DNA of 64,000 nucleotides from Anaerolineales bacterium (GCA_020850595.1 JADZEK010000131.1:1-64000), one strand, 5' to 3'; shown: positions 53,160 to 62,700, counted from the stretch's first letter. The notes: generated by a model not told the origin, from the letters alone. Program-made: numbers and translations.

Positions 53160-54155
53160 ATGCCTAACCGAGTGGCCCTCTATTTGCAGGATGCCCATAC
53201 CTTGCAAGCCGGCATCCAATACGCCCAGTATGCCGAGGCCAAGGGGTTCGAGGCCGTCTGGCAGGCCGAGAGCCGCCTGGTGCGCGATGCCATTGTGCCC
53301 ATGGCCGCCTTCGCTGCCACCACCTCGCGCCTCAAGGTCGGCTCCGGCGTCATCAACAACTGGACCCGCAACATCGGCCTGCTGGCCGCCACCTTCCTCA
53401 CCCTCGACGACCTGGCCCCCAACCGCATCATCTGCGGCATCGGCGCCTGGTGGGACCCGCTGGCCCGCAACGTCGGCATCGAGCGCCGCAAGCCGCTGCT
53501 CGCCATGCGCGAGACAGTCGAACTGCTGCGCCGCCTGCTGCGCCTGGAAAACGTCACCTACCACGGCGAGTTCCACCACGTCACCGGCATCGAGCTAGAT
53601 GTCGTCCACGGCCGCCGCGAGCCGCGCCGCGTGCCCATCTACATCGGCGCCACTGGTGACAACATGCTGGAGCTGACCGGCGAAATCGCCGACGGCGCCG
53701 TGCTCAACTACTGCGTCCCGCCGGAGTACAACGACAAGGCCCTCGAGCTGCTGGAGCAAGGCGCGCGCAAGGCCGGGCGCACCCTGGCCGAGATAGACCG
53801 CCCGCAGCTCGTCGTCTGTTCAGTAGACCACGACCGGCACAAGGCCATCGAGGCCGCCAAGCTGCTGCTCACGCAATACCTGGCCCAGCAGCCGCACATC
53901 GCCAAGGCCTCCGGCGTCAGCGCCGACATCGTCAAAAAAGTGCAGTCCATCCTCGGCTGGCCCGCCACCAAAGAGCAGGTGCGCGAGGCCATGCAGTACG
54001 TGCCCGACGACTTCGTGCTGAAAATTTCGGCCACCGGCACGCCCGCCGAAGCCCGCGCCAAGGTGCAGGAGTACATTGATCGCGGTTGCACCTGCCCCAT
54101 CCTGTACCCCATGAGCGACCCGTACCTGATGATTGACACCTTCGCCGCCGCCTGA
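53160..54155 (+). CDS. luciferase-like (LLM) F420-dependent oxidoreductase
   Basis: 331 residues with the bacterial-luciferase TIM barrel: [41 protein letters not shown], and [23 protein letters not shown]. Resembles methylene-tetrahydromethanopterin reductase (Mer) and other F420-dependent LLM enzymes more than FMN-dependent ones, and sits in the F420 operon. AGGAGA precedes the ATG by 8 nt. The substrate is unknown. Confidence 0.87.
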   Translation: MPNRVALYLQDAHTLQAGIQYAQYAEAKGFEAVWQAESRLVRDAIVPMAAFAATTSRLKVGSGVINNWTRNIGLLAATFLTLDDLAPNRIICGIGAWWDPLARNVGIERRKPLLAMRETVELLRRLLRLENVTYHGEFHHVTGIELDVVHGRREPRRVPIYIGATGDNMLELTGEIADGAVLNYCVPPEYNDKALELLEQGARKAGRTLAEIDRPQLVVCSVDHDRHKAIEAAKLLLTQYLAQQPHIAKASGVSADIVKKVQSILGWPATKEQVREAMQYVPDDFVLKISATGTPAEARAKVQEYIDRGCTCPILYPMSDPYLMIDTFAAA

Positions 54156-54164
54156 GGCCCACCG

Positions 54165-54641
54165 TTGATCAAGCAGCCCAACTCCGCCCACTGTTTCGTC
54201 TGCGGCCTCAACAACGCCCTCGGCCTCCGGCTGTCGTTCTACGAGCTGAGCGACACCGAAGTGACAGCCTGCTACACGCCGCCCGACGACTATGAAGGCT
54301 ATCCCGGCGTGCTGCACGGCGGCATCGTCGCCGCCCTGCTCGACGAAGTCGGCAGCCGCGCCGGCATGATCGGCGCGCCCGGCCACTTCATGGTCACGGC
54401 CCACCTCGACGTAAAATACCGCCGTCCCACGCCCATCGGTCGGCCGCTCACGCTCTACGGCCGCCTGGTCAAGCGCAGCGGGCGGCGCGCCGTCGCCGCC
54501 GCCGAACTGCGCCTGCCCGACGGCGGCGTGTCGGCCTCCGCCGACCTGATGCTGGCCGACCTGCCGGCCGACACGCTGCCTCCCGGCGACCTGGAAACGC
54601 TGGGTTGGCGCGTCTATCCCGACGGTGACACCCCGGCATGA
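54165..54641 (+). CDS. hotdog-fold thioesterase (PaaI/4HBT-like)
   Basis: 158 residues with the hotdog core: CFVCGLNNALGLRL at the start, then GVLHGGIVAALLDEVGSRAG (active-site helix with Asp/Glu) and HLDVKYRRPTPIGRPLTL. Hydrolyses acyl-CoA-type thioesters. Start is a TTG at 54165, 9 nt after the LLM stop; no better start lies in frame before the fold. Its stop overlaps the next start (ATGA). Confidence 0.82.
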   Translation: MIKQPNSAHCFVCGLNNALGLRLSFYELSDTEVTACYTPPDDYEGYPGVLHGGIVAALLDEVGSRAGMIGAPGHFMVTAHLDVKYRRPTPIGRPLTLYGRLVKRSGRRAVAAAELRLPDGGVSASADLMLADLPADTLPPGDLETLGWRVYPDGDTPA

Positions 54642-55996
54642 CTGATCGCGGCGCCCTCGAGCCGGTGCACGTCATCGGCCACCTGAACCCCGATACCGAC
54701 GCCATCGCCGCCGCCCTGGGCTACGCCTGGCTGCTGTGCGAGCGCGACGGCCTCAACGCCATCGCCGCCCGCGCCGGAGCGCTCAACGCCCAGACCGCCT
54801 GGGTGCTTAAAACCGTCGGCCTCGAGCCGCCGCGCCTGCTCACCGACGCCTCCCCGCGCTTCGAGCGCATCGCGCGCACGCTGCCGCCCATCCTGCCCGA
54901 CCGCTCGCTGCGCGAAGCCTGGGCCGTCGCCTCCGGCGGCCACTCCGCCGCGCCGGTCGTCAATTCCGCTGGGCAGCCGCTGGGCCTCGTTTCCGGCGAC
55001 AGCGTCTTTCGCTTCCTCTCGCGCCAGATGGATGACCGCATTGACCTGGACAACGTCTCGGTCGCGCGCATCCTCGCCGTGCCGTGCGCCTCGGCCATGG
55101 ATGCCGACGTGCCGCGCTTCCCGCTCACCATGCGCGTCCGCGATGGCCGCGCGCGCGTCGTGCGCGAAGAGCGCGATGACTTCCTCGTCACCCGCGAAGA
55201 CGGCACCTACTTCGGCATTTGCCGCTCGCCCGATGTGCTCAACCCGCCCCGTCTGCGCCTCATCCTGGTAGACCACAACGAGCCGGGGCAGGCGCTCGGC
55301 GCGCTGGAAGAAGCCGACCTGCTCGAGGTGCTCGACCATCATCGCCTGGGCAACTCGCCCACCACCCTGCCCATCCCCTTCACGGTAGACCCCGTTGGCA
55401 GCACTTCCACGCTGGTGTGCGAGCGCATGTGGCTGGCGGGCCGGCAGCCCCCCGCGCCCCTGGCCGCGCTGTTGTTGGCCGGCTTGCTGTCCGATACCCT
55501 CATCCTGCGCTCGCCTACCACCACCGCCCGCGACCACCTGGTCGCCGAACGGCTGGCCGGTTGGGGCCTCCAGCCGCCGCTCGACACCTTCGGCACCTTC
55601 CAGCGCTACGGCGAAGCCCTGTTGGCCGCCGGGGCCGGGCTGGCGGTGCGCCCGGTCGAGTCCATCCTCAATACCGACCTCAAGCTCTACGAGGGCGGCG
55701 GGGTGCACTTTGGCATCGCCCAGGTCGAAGTCGCCAACCTGCACGAACTTGATGACCGCCTGGCCGAAATCAACGCCGGGCTGGCCGCGCTGGCCGAAGC
55801 CCGCGGCTGGGGGCTGGCGGTCCTCATGGTCACTGATGTGGTGCGCGGCGCCAGCCGCCTGGTGCTGGCCGGCCGGCAGGCCGCCGCGCTCGAGGAGTTG
55901 CCCTACCGCCGCCTGCCCGACGGCACGCTGAACGCGCCGGACGTGGTCAGCCGCAAGAAACAACTCCTGCCGGCCATCTTGGGCCTGCTGTCCTGA
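54638..55996 (+). CDS. manganese-dependent inorganic pyrophosphatase with CBS domain(s)
   Basis: 452 residues. The DHH part starts HVIGHLNPDTDAIAAALGYAW (metal ligands His and Asp), is interrupted by a regulatory CBS pair (about 75-205), and resumes with ILVDHNEPGQA, VLDHHRLGN and DPVGSTSTLV; the DHHA2 domain follows. This is the CBS-PPase type of family II, regulated by adenine nucleotides, without a DRTGG insert. CofC and the MocA-like protein in this cluster both release pyrophosphate, so it may pull those steps. Confidence 0.9.
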   Translation: MTDRGALEPVHVIGHLNPDTDAIAAALGYAWLLCERDGLNAIAARAGALNAQTAWVLKTVGLEPPRLLTDASPRFERIARTLPPILPDRSLREAWAVASGGHSAAPVVNSAGQPLGLVSGDSVFRFLSRQMDDRIDLDNVSVARILAVPCASAMDADVPRFPLTMRVRDGRARVVREERDDFLVTREDGTYFGICRSPDVLNPPRLRLILVDHNEPGQALGALEEADLLEVLDHHRLGNSPTTLPIPFTVDPVGSTSTLVCERMWLAGRQPPAPLAALLLAGLLSDTLILRSPTTTARDHLVAERLAGWGLQPPLDTFGTFQRYGEALLAAGAGLAVRPVESILNTDLKLYEGGGVHFGIAQVEVANLHELDDRLAEINAGLAALAEARGWGLAVLMVTDVVRGASRLVLAGRQAAALEELPYRRLPDGTLNAPDVVSRKKQLLPAILGLLS

Positions 55997-56049
55997 TCTG
56001 ACTTCCCCGGCGCGCCGGCTACCCGGCCGCCGAGAACTGCGAGGCGTGT

Positions 56050-57495
56050 ATGTGGCAGACCTATCTCAGCGCGGCCTCGGTGGACGAAGCGCTGCGCCAC
56101 CTGGCCGAGTGGCGCGAGCGGGCGCGTATCGTCGCCGGCGCCACCGACCTGATCATTGAACTGGAGCGCGGCCTGCGGCCCGGGGTAGACGCGCTCATTG
56201 ACATCACTCGCGTGCCGGGGCTGGCCCAAATCAGCCTGGACGAAGACGGCTGGATTCACCTCGGCCCGCTGGTCACACACAACGACTGCGTGGCCTCCAA
56301 GCTCATCACCGAGCGCGCCTTGCCGCTGGCGCAAGCCTGCTGGGAGGTCGGCGCTCCGCAAATTCGCAACCGCGGCACTGTGGCGGGCAACCTCATCACC
56401 GCCTCGCCCGCCAACGACACCATCACGCCCCTCCTGGCCCTCGACGCCCAGGTGTCCCTGGCCTCCGCTGTGCGCGGGCGGCGGCGCGTAGCCCTGCGCG
56501 CCTTCTATACCGGTGTCCGCCGCACGGCGCTGGCCGCCGATGAAATGCTCGTGGATATCACCTTCCCCGCGCTCAAGGCCGGCGAGCGCGGCCTGTTCGT
56601 CAAGCTAGCGCTGCGGCGCGCGCAGGCCATTTCGGTGGTGGATGTGGCCGTCATCGTAGACTTTGACCACACCAACGGCGCGCCGCTCCTCAGCCAGCCC
56701 GTGGCGCGCGCGCGGATTGCGCTCGGCTCAGTCGCCCCCACCATCGTGCGCGCCCCCGTGGCCGAGGCCGCCTTGGTCGGCCGCTGCCTCACGCCCGAAG
56801 TCATTGCGGAAGCCGCCGCCCTCGCCACCGAAGCCGCCCAGCCCATTGACGACGTGCGCGGCCCCGCCGGCTACCGGCGCGACATGGTCCGTGTGACCAC
56901 CCGCCGCGCCCTGGCCGCCCTCCTGGCCGGCCAGGCCCGCGGCCGCCTCCCCACCGACCCAGTCATGCTCTGGGGGCCGCACGCCGGCCACCCCGGCGCG
57001 CCGCTGTCGGCTCCCGCCGTCCACGGCGCGCGCGAGCCAATTCGCACCCGCATCAACCATCAAGATTACGTCATCAGCGGCGCCAACGACAAAACCCTGC
57101 TGCGGATGCTGCGCGAGGACGCGCTCCTTATCGGCACCAAAGAGGGCTGCGCCGAGGGCGAGTGCGGGGCCTGCACCGTCTTTCTCGACGGCGCGGCGGT
57201 CATGGCCTGCCTGGTGCCCGCCCCGCGCGCGCACGCGGCCGAGATCATCACCGTCGAAGGCCTGGCCGGGCCGGACGCGCTTCATCCCTTGCAGCAGGCC
57301 TTCGTAGACGCGGGCGCGGTGCAGTGCGGCTACTGCACGCCCGGCTTCCTGATGTCGGGGGCCAAGCTGCTCGAGGAGCGGCCTGCCGCCGGCCCGAGCG
57401 AGGTGCAGCAGGCGCTCACCGGCAACCTATGCCGCTGCACCGGCTACTATAAAATACTATCGGCGTTCGAGCAGGTCAGGCAAGCGGCGCATTAG
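56050..57495 (+). CDS. fused FAD-binding and [2Fe-2S] subunit of a second molybdenum hydroxylase
   Basis: 481 residues. Residues ~1-295 are a CoxM-like FAD domain (ARIVAGATDLIIELERG, GAPQIRNRGTVAGNLITASPAND). Residues ~330-480 are a CoxS-like double [2Fe-2S] domain: GCAEGECGACTVFLDG with the plant-type Cys set, then QCGYCTPGF and LCRCTGYY. FAD-FeS fusion is the reverse of the FeS-Mo fusion at 44136. The partner Mo subunit is at 59658, two genes later. 53 nt after the pyrophosphatase. Confidence 0.9.
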   Translation: MWQTYLSAASVDEALRHLAEWRERARIVAGATDLIIELERGLRPGVDALIDITRVPGLAQISLDEDGWIHLGPLVTHNDCVASKLITERALPLAQACWEVGAPQIRNRGTVAGNLITASPANDTITPLLALDAQVSLASAVRGRRRVALRAFYTGVRRTALAADEMLVDITFPALKAGERGLFVKLALRRAQAISVVDVAVIVDFDHTNGAPLLSQPVARARIALGSVAPTIVRAPVAEAALVGRCLTPEVIAEAAALATEAAQPIDDVRGPAGYRRDMVRVTTRRALAALLAGQARGRLPTDPVMLWGPHAGHPGAPLSAPAVHGAREPIRTRINHQDYVISGANDKTLLRMLREDALLIGTKEGCAEGECGACTVFLDGAAVMACLVPAPRAHAAEIITVEGLAGPDALHPLQQAFVDAGAVQCGYCTPGFLMSGAKLLEERPAAGPSEVQQALTGNLCRCTGYYKILSAFEQVRQAAH

Positions 57496-57510
57496 GCGCA
57501 GGAGGGCAGC

Positions 57511-57933
57511 ATGGGGCGCAGTAACTATCAGTTCAAAGATGGGGTCAAGCAGCGCAAGAAGCGCGAGTTGAACGCCGTCTGGCGCGGCGTCGGCTTTATC
57601 ATTCTGGTGGCCTTGGCCGTCGGCGGCTACTGGCTGGCCGGCAACCTGCTAGACCGCAACGTCGTCCAGCCGTTCCTGCCCTTCCGCGTTCCGGTCAACA
57701 TGACCATCTTCCTGATCCACTGGCTGCCTGCCGACCAGGCGCCGCCCTTCTTCGAGTGGGTGCCCAAGGTCATCCCGGCCCGCCCGGTCATCCAGGTCGC
57801 CACGGCGCTGCTGCTCGACATCCTGGCCTTCTCCGTCATGGTGCTGCTCTATTCCATCGTCAACCCCATTCGCAAGGGGCCGACCGACGCCGACCAGCCG
57901 CGCGGGCGCGGCCGCCGCAGCCTGGTGCGCTAG
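57511..57933 (+). CDS. small membrane protein of unknown function
   Basis: 140 residues: a basic N-terminus (KDGVKQRKKREL), a helix (about 27-47), a loop with aromatic and Pro residues (PADQAPPFFEWVPKVIPARP), a second helix (about 96-116) and an Arg-rich tail. Both ends are positively charged, so both probably face the cytosol. No family recognised. It is 15 nt after the FAD-FeS gene and 3 nt before the next gene; it might anchor the hydroxylase at the membrane. Confidence 0.7.
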   Translation: MGRSNYQFKDGVKQRKKRELNAVWRGVGFIILVALAVGGYWLAGNLLDRNVVQPFLPFRVPVNMTIFLIHWLPADQAPPFFEWVPKVIPARPVIQVATALLLDILAFSVMVLLYSIVNPIRKGPTDADQPRGRGRRSLVR

Positions 57934-57936
57934 GGC

Positions 57937-59661
57937 ATGGATCGTAAGGTCCCCCAGGCCGCCTCCGAAGAGATCGAACTCTACGTCCGCACCTACTACT
58001 CGCTGCTGCGCTCCAGCGAAGAGGTGCAGATCAAGTCACTCGTCGAGGCGCACGCGGCCATGGAATCGCTGCTCCACGCCCAGGCCCGCGCCGACGCGCC
58101 GGATATGTCGGCCTTCATCTACAGCCTGCTGCGCCTGCCCGAAGCCGTCAGCGCGGCGCGCCTCATCATCCTCGGTCAGTCGCGCGAGGTCTTTGACCGC
58201 CACGGCGTGCTGACACGCGCTGAGTGGCAGCCCGCTGCCAGCCGCGCCCGCCGCCGCCGCGCCCTCTTCGACGGCCGTGAAACGCTCGCCGTCTTCATCG
58301 CCAGCCACTCCGACATAGACGACCTGATCCCCCTGCTGACGGCCTATCAGATCGAGTGGAACAAGTTTCACCAGCGCCTGGCGCGTGTGACCCTGCCTGC
58401 CGCGGAGGCCGACCTGGACCGCCCGGCGCTGGCCGAACACCTGGGCCTGACCCTTGACGACCTCGACCGGCTCTGGCGCGTATGGGGGGCCGCGCTGTTG
58501 CCCCACCTGCGCGCCATGCAGGCCGCCCCCAAGAAGTTCGCCGTGCGCCTGCTCGAAAGCAGCCTGACCGACTATCGCCGCGCCACCCTGGCCTGGTACG
58601 AGCATGTCGAGTGCGCCGCCGCCCCGCACATAGACCTGCGCCGCCGCCCGGTGTACTTCGTCTCCAGCAACACGCACAGCCTGATCAACCTGCTCTCCGG
58701 CTTTGCCCTGCGCCACCGCGCCGAGTTGCTCGCGTGGGTGGCCCAGAGCCGCCATGCCGATCTGCAAGCCGAGTGGCGCGACATCGAGAGCCGCCAGGTG
58801 CCTTCCAGCGCCGAGAACTTCCTGTACTACGTCCTCAAAAAGTACGCCGCCGCGCCGGAAGGCCAGGCGCTGGCCGCGGCTCGGCTGGCCCACGAGGTGG
58901 GCCTTGGTCTGCACCGCATCCCCAGCAGCCCCGCGACGTTTGAGGTAGATGCCCAGGTGGTGGCCCTCAACAAGCTGCGGCCCGCCGCGCTTGACCTGCG
59001 CCTGCGCCTGCCCGGCATCGAGGCGCTGGCCGCCAGCGACGCGGTCATTCTTAACATAGACTACCCCCTCGGCATGGCCGCCTACCTTATTGTCTCGCAG
59101 GTGGCCTCGCGCGTGGCCGAACTGCGCGGGCTGTACGTCATGGGCAAGGCCGCCACGCTCAACGGCGTCATCGGCGATGTCATGATCCCCACCGTCATCT
59201 ATGACGAGCAGTCCCGCAACACCTACCTGTTCGACAACTGCTTCCGCGCCAAGGACGTCACCCCCCATCTCACCTACGGCACTGCCCTCGACAACCAAAA
59301 AGCCGTCACCGTGCGCGGCACCTTCCTGCAAAACGCCCGCTACGCGCACGTCTTCTACAAAGAGAATTACACCTCCATTGAGATGGAAGGCGGCCCGTAC
59401 CTCTCCGCCGCCTTCGAGGTGGCGCGCCCCAAGCGTTACCCCAGTGACGAAATCGTCAACCTGTACAACGCGCCGTTTGATCTCGGCCTGCTGCACTACG
59501 CTTCCGACACCCCGCTGTCCAAGGGCCGCAATCTGGGGGCCGGCAACCTGTCCTACTTCGGTATGGACCCCACCTACGCGGCCAGCATCGCCATCCTGCG
59601 GCGCATATTCGCGCTCGAGCTTGGCCGGGCCGCCCGCCCCGGCCGCCAGGAGGACATGTGA
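57937..59661 (+). CDS. large uncharacterised protein with nucleoside-phosphorylase-like C-terminus
   Basis: 574 residues, soluble. N-terminal half (about 1-260) is helical with EELYVRTYYSLLRSSEEVQ-type charge patterning (the actual start is MDRKVPQAASEEIELYVRTYY). A central Rossmann-like stretch lies near LPGIEALAASDAVILNIDYPLG and LRGLYVMGKAATLNGVIGDV. Near residue 486 is TSIEMEGGPYLSAA, recalling the MEGAA/METAA substrate loop of purine nucleoside phosphorylases and AMP nucleosidases, and DTPLSKGRNLGAGNLS follows. I cannot name the family with confidence. The stop overlaps the Mo-subunit start (GTGA), so it is tied to the hydroxylase. Confidence 0.75.
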   Translation: MDRKVPQAASEEIELYVRTYYSLLRSSEEVQIKSLVEAHAAMESLLHAQARADAPDMSAFIYSLLRLPEAVSAARLIILGQSREVFDRHGVLTRAEWQPAASRARRRRALFDGRETLAVFIASHSDIDDLIPLLTAYQIEWNKFHQRLARVTLPAAEADLDRPALAEHLGLTLDDLDRLWRVWGAALLPHLRAMQAAPKKFAVRLLESSLTDYRRATLAWYEHVECAAAPHIDLRRRPVYFVSSNTHSLINLLSGFALRHRAELLAWVAQSRHADLQAEWRDIESRQVPSSAENFLYYVLKKYAAAPEGQALAAARLAHEVGLGLHRIPSSPATFEVDAQVVALNKLRPAALDLRLRLPGIEALAASDAVILNIDYPLGMAAYLIVSQVASRVAELRGLYVMGKAATLNGVIGDVMIPTVIYDEQSRNTYLFDNCFRAKDVTPHLTYGTALDNQKAVTVRGTFLQNARYAHVFYKENYTSIEMEGGPYLSAAFEVARPKRYPSDEIVNLYNAPFDLGLLHYASDTPLSKGRNLGAGNLSYFGMDPTYAASIAILRRIFALELGRAARPGRQEDM

Positions 59662-61874
59662 CCTCGGCCCTCGGACAATCGCAGCCGCGCCGCGACGCGC
59701 TTGGTAAAGTGCGCGGCGAAACCCTCTACCCCGGTGACATTAACCGGCCGGGTCAGCTTCACATGCAAATCCTGTTCGCCGGGCGGCCTCACGCCCGCCT
59801 GCGGCGGCTCGATGTGTCCAAAGCCGCGGCCGTGCCCGGCGTGGTGGCCGTCTTCACCGCCCACGACGTGCCCGTGAACGAATATGGCCTGGGCGCCTTC
59901 GATCAGCCCGTGCTGTGCGGCCCGGGCACCGGCAAACCCGGCGTGGATATCGTGCGCTTCGTCGGCGACCAGGTCGCCCTGGTGGTGGCCGAGACCGAAA
60001 AAATCGCCGCCCACGCCCGCACCCTGATCGAGGTGGACTACGAAGACCTGCCCGTCCTCACCGACCCGCGCGTCGCCATGCAACCCGGCGCTCCGCAGTT
60101 GCTGCCCGACCGCGCCAATGTGCTGGCCCATATGAAGATTCGCAAGGGCGATGTGGCTGCCGCCTGGGCCGAGTGCGCCGCGATTGTCGCCGCCGAATAC
60201 CACACACCCATGCAGGAGCATGCCTACCTCCAGCCCGAGGCCGGTATCGCCTACCTGGACGAGGCCGGGCGCGTCACCGTGCAGGTCGCGGGCCAGTGGG
60301 CGCACGAAGACCAGGAGCAAGTCGCCCACGCCCTCGGCCTGCCGCGCGATCAGGTGCGCATCATCTACCCCGCCATCGGCGGCGCGTTCGGCGGCCGCGA
60401 AGATATGTCGGTGCAGATCGTCCTGGCCCTCGCCGCCTGGCGGCTGGCCCAGCGCGGTATCCACCGCCCGGTCAAGATCATCTGGAGTCGCGAGGAGTCC
60501 ATCGTCGGCCACCACAAACGCCACGCCTTCTACATCCGGGCCAGGTGGGGGGCCAGGGCCGACGGCGCGCTCGTCGCCGCGCAGGTCGAGCTGATCTCCG
60601 ACGCCGGAGCCTACACCTACACCTCGCCCAAAGTCCTCGGCAACGCGCTGCTCATGTGCACGGGGCCGTACCACTTCCCCCACGCGCACATAGACGCCTA
60701 CACCGTGTTGACCAACAACGTCCCTGGCGGCGCCTTCCGCGGGTTTGGCGGGCCGCAGGGCGCGTTCGCAGCCGAGCTGCAGCTTGACAAGCTGGCCGAG
60801 CAGCTTGGGCTTGACCCCATCGCTATGCGCCTCCAGAACCTGCTGCGCGACGGCGTGCTCTCCACCACCGGCACGCCGTTCCCGGCCGGCGTGACCATTG
60901 ACCGCGTGGTCGCCCGCTGCGCCCAGGAAGTCGGCTGGCAACCCGGCGTTGGCCTGCCGCCGCTCACCCAGCCGCCCCAGCCCTACTTGCGGCGCGGGCG
61001 CGGCTTCGGCTGCGCCTTCAAAAACATTGGCTTCTCCTTCGGCGCGCCCGAGTCGTGCGCTGCGCGGGTGGAGCTGCACGGCGACGGCCAGATTGAGCGC
61101 GTCGTCGTCTACCACGCCGGGGCCGACTGCGGCCAGGGCGCGCACACCGTCATGGCGCAAATGGCCGCCCAGGCCGTCGGTGTGCCCGTCAGCCGGGTGG
61201 AGCTAATTGCCTCGGACACGGCCAGCAGCGGCAGTTCCGGCAGCGCCTCGGCCTCCCGCCTGACCTACATGTCCGGCAACGCCATCAAGGGCGCGGCCGA
61301 GCGCGCCGCGCAAAAGTGGCAGGACGAAGAGCGCCCCGCCATCGCCAGTTTCGTCTATCATCCCCCGGCCACCACGGCCCTCGACCCCCAAACCGGTCAT
61401 GGCGACCCCAACTTCGCCTATGGCTATGTGGCCGAAGCCGTCGAGGTCGAAGTTGATCTGGAAACCGGCCACGTGCGTCTGCTCGACGTGGTCTGCGCCG
61501 ATGACGTGGGCCGGGCAGTGAACCCCCAGCAGGTGGAAGGCCAGATCGAGGGCGCGGTGGTCCAGGCAGCGGGCTACGCCATCCTGGAAAACTTCATCAC
61601 CCAGGGCGGGCGCGTGCTCACGCCCTACCTCTCCAACTACCTCATCCCCACCGTGCTCGACGTGCCCGCGCGCGTCAAGTCCGTCATCCTCGAATACGCC
61701 GAGCCAAACGGCCCGTGGGGCGTGCGAGGCATGGCCGAGATGCCCTACCTGCCGCTCGCGCCCGCCATTGCCGCCGCCATTCACGCCGCCACCGGCGTGT
61801 GGATAGACGAATTTCCTTACACGCCCGACCGCGTCCTCGCGCACCTGCAAGCGGCCGGCAAGGCCTTCGCCTAG
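59658..61874 (+). CDS. molybdopterin-binding subunit of the second molybdenum hydroxylase
   Basis: 738 residues, a stand-alone CoxL/XdhA-type subunit. Blocks: RFVGDQVALVVAETEKIA, PAIGGAFGGREDMSVQ (Mo-cofactor loop), PGGAFRGFGGPQGAFAAE, ASASRLTYMSGNAI, and the catalytic Glu in GVRGMAEMPYLP. No CO-dehydrogenase active-site Cys motif (AYRCSFR) is seen, so a purine- or aromatic-type hydroxylase is expected. Start GTG at 59658, overlapping the upstream stop. Its FAD-FeS partner is at 56050. Confidence 0.9.
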   Translation: MTSALGQSQPRRDALGKVRGETLYPGDINRPGQLHMQILFAGRPHARLRRLDVSKAAAVPGVVAVFTAHDVPVNEYGLGAFDQPVLCGPGTGKPGVDIVRFVGDQVALVVAETEKIAAHARTLIEVDYEDLPVLTDPRVAMQPGAPQLLPDRANVLAHMKIRKGDVAAAWAECAAIVAAEYHTPMQEHAYLQPEAGIAYLDEAGRVTVQVAGQWAHEDQEQVAHALGLPRDQVRIIYPAIGGAFGGREDMSVQIVLALAAWRLAQRGIHRPVKIIWSREESIVGHHKRHAFYIRARWGARADGALVAAQVELISDAGAYTYTSPKVLGNALLMCTGPYHFPHAHIDAYTVLTNNVPGGAFRGFGGPQGAFAAELQLDKLAEQLGLDPIAMRLQNLLRDGVLSTTGTPFPAGVTIDRVVARCAQEVGWQPGVGLPPLTQPPQPYLRRGRGFGCAFKNIGFSFGAPESCAARVELHGDGQIERVVVYHAGADCGQGAHTVMAQMAAQAVGVPVSRVELIASDTASSGSSGSASASRLTYMSGNAIKGAAERAAQKWQDEERPAIASFVYHPPATTALDPQTGHGDPNFAYGYVAEAVEVEVDLETGHVRLLDVVCADDVGRAVNPQQVEGQIEGAVVQAAGYAILENFITQGGRVLTPYLSNYLIPTVLDVPARVKSVILEYAEPNGPWGVRGMAEMPYLPLAPAIAAAIHAATGVWIDEFPYTPDRVLAHLQAAGKAFA

Positions 61875-61875
61875 C

Positions 61876-62697
61876 GTGCTGCTCTCCGATTATCTGGCGG
61901 TGGTGCGCGGCGGGGGCGCGCTGGGCAGCGGCGTGGCCCTGCGCCTGCACTATGCCGGCTTCACGGTGCTCGTCACCGAACTGGCCCGGCCGCGCTGCCT
62001 GCGCCGCGCCGCCGCGCTGGCCCAGGCCGTCTACGCTGGTTCCATCACCGTGGAAGGCGTGCGCGCCCGCCTGGCCGAAGACGCGCTCGCCGGCATGGCC
62101 TTTGCCGTTCGCGATGACATTCCGGTGGTGGTTGACCCCGACGGCGAGGTTGTCACGCGCCTCCAGCCGCGCCTGGTCATAGACGCGCGCCGCCCACTGC
62201 CGCCTCCCGGCGCCTACCTGCCGCCCAACACCCTCGTCATCGGGCTGGGCGCCGGCTTCTCGGCCGGTGTCAACTGCCAGGCCGTCATTGAGACGACCCG
62301 CGGCCCACACCTCGGGCGCGTTTACTGGGACGGCGGCGTGGCGCAGCCGGACGCCCCCGCCGAAATGGGCGTCAGCCTCCTGCGCGCCCCGGCCACCGGT
62401 GAGTTCCTGACGCATGCCGGTCTGGGTGCGGTGCTGCCCGCCGGCGCCGCCGTGGGCGAGGTGGCCGGTTTGCCCGTCGTGGCCCCCGCCGATGGCTGGG
62501 TGCTCGGCCTGCTGGCCGATGGCCTGATCGTGCGCGCGGGCGACCCTGTGGCCGAGCTGAGCCTCACGCCCGGCCGGGGGGAGGCCGCCCTGGTCTCCGA
62601 CCAGGCCCGCGCCGTCGGTGGCGGCGTGCTTGAAGCTGTGCTCGCCGGCCTGCCGCTCTGGCAGCCGCCCGCCGACCCCGATCTGGGCCTGCCCTGA
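61876..62697 (+). CDS. yqeB: selenium-dependent molybdenum hydroxylase accessory protein YqeB
   Basis: 273 residues. VVRGGGALGSGVALRLHYAGFTVLVTEL is a Rossmann-like start typical of YqeB/EF2563, then AQAVYAGSITVEGVRA and VGLGAGFSAGVNCQAVIETTRG; a C-terminal biotinyl-like hairpin (PVVAPADGWVLGLLADGLIVRAGDPVAEL) completes the family pattern. YqeB occurs with enzymes thought to carry labile selenium at the Mo site. Its exact chemistry is not known. Start GTG at 61876, 1 nt after the Mo-subunit stop. Confidence 0.9.
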   Translation: MLLSDYLAVVRGGGALGSGVALRLHYAGFTVLVTELARPRCLRRAAALAQAVYAGSITVEGVRARLAEDALAGMAFAVRDDIPVVVDPDGEVVTRLQPRLVIDARRPLPPPGAYLPPNTLVIGLGAGFSAGVNCQAVIETTRGPHLGRVYWDGGVAQPDAPAEMGVSLLRAPATGEFLTHAGLGAVLPAGAAVGEVAGLPVVAPADGWVLGLLADGLIVRAGDPVAELSLTPGRGEAALVSDQARAVGGGVLEAVLAGLPLWQPPADPDLGLP

Positions 62698-62700
62698 CCC

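Noticed and set aside
58036-59496. 486-residue open frame on the minus strand
   Set aside because: Antisense of the 574-residue gene. I considered it because that gene is of unknown family, but only the plus frame has stop-start coupling and a phosphorylase-like motif.
59658-61874. Selenocysteine or CO-dehydrogenase-type active site in the Mo subunit
   Set aside because: No in-frame TGA and no AYRCSFR-type loop; selenium dependence is inferred only from YqeB/YqeC neighbours.
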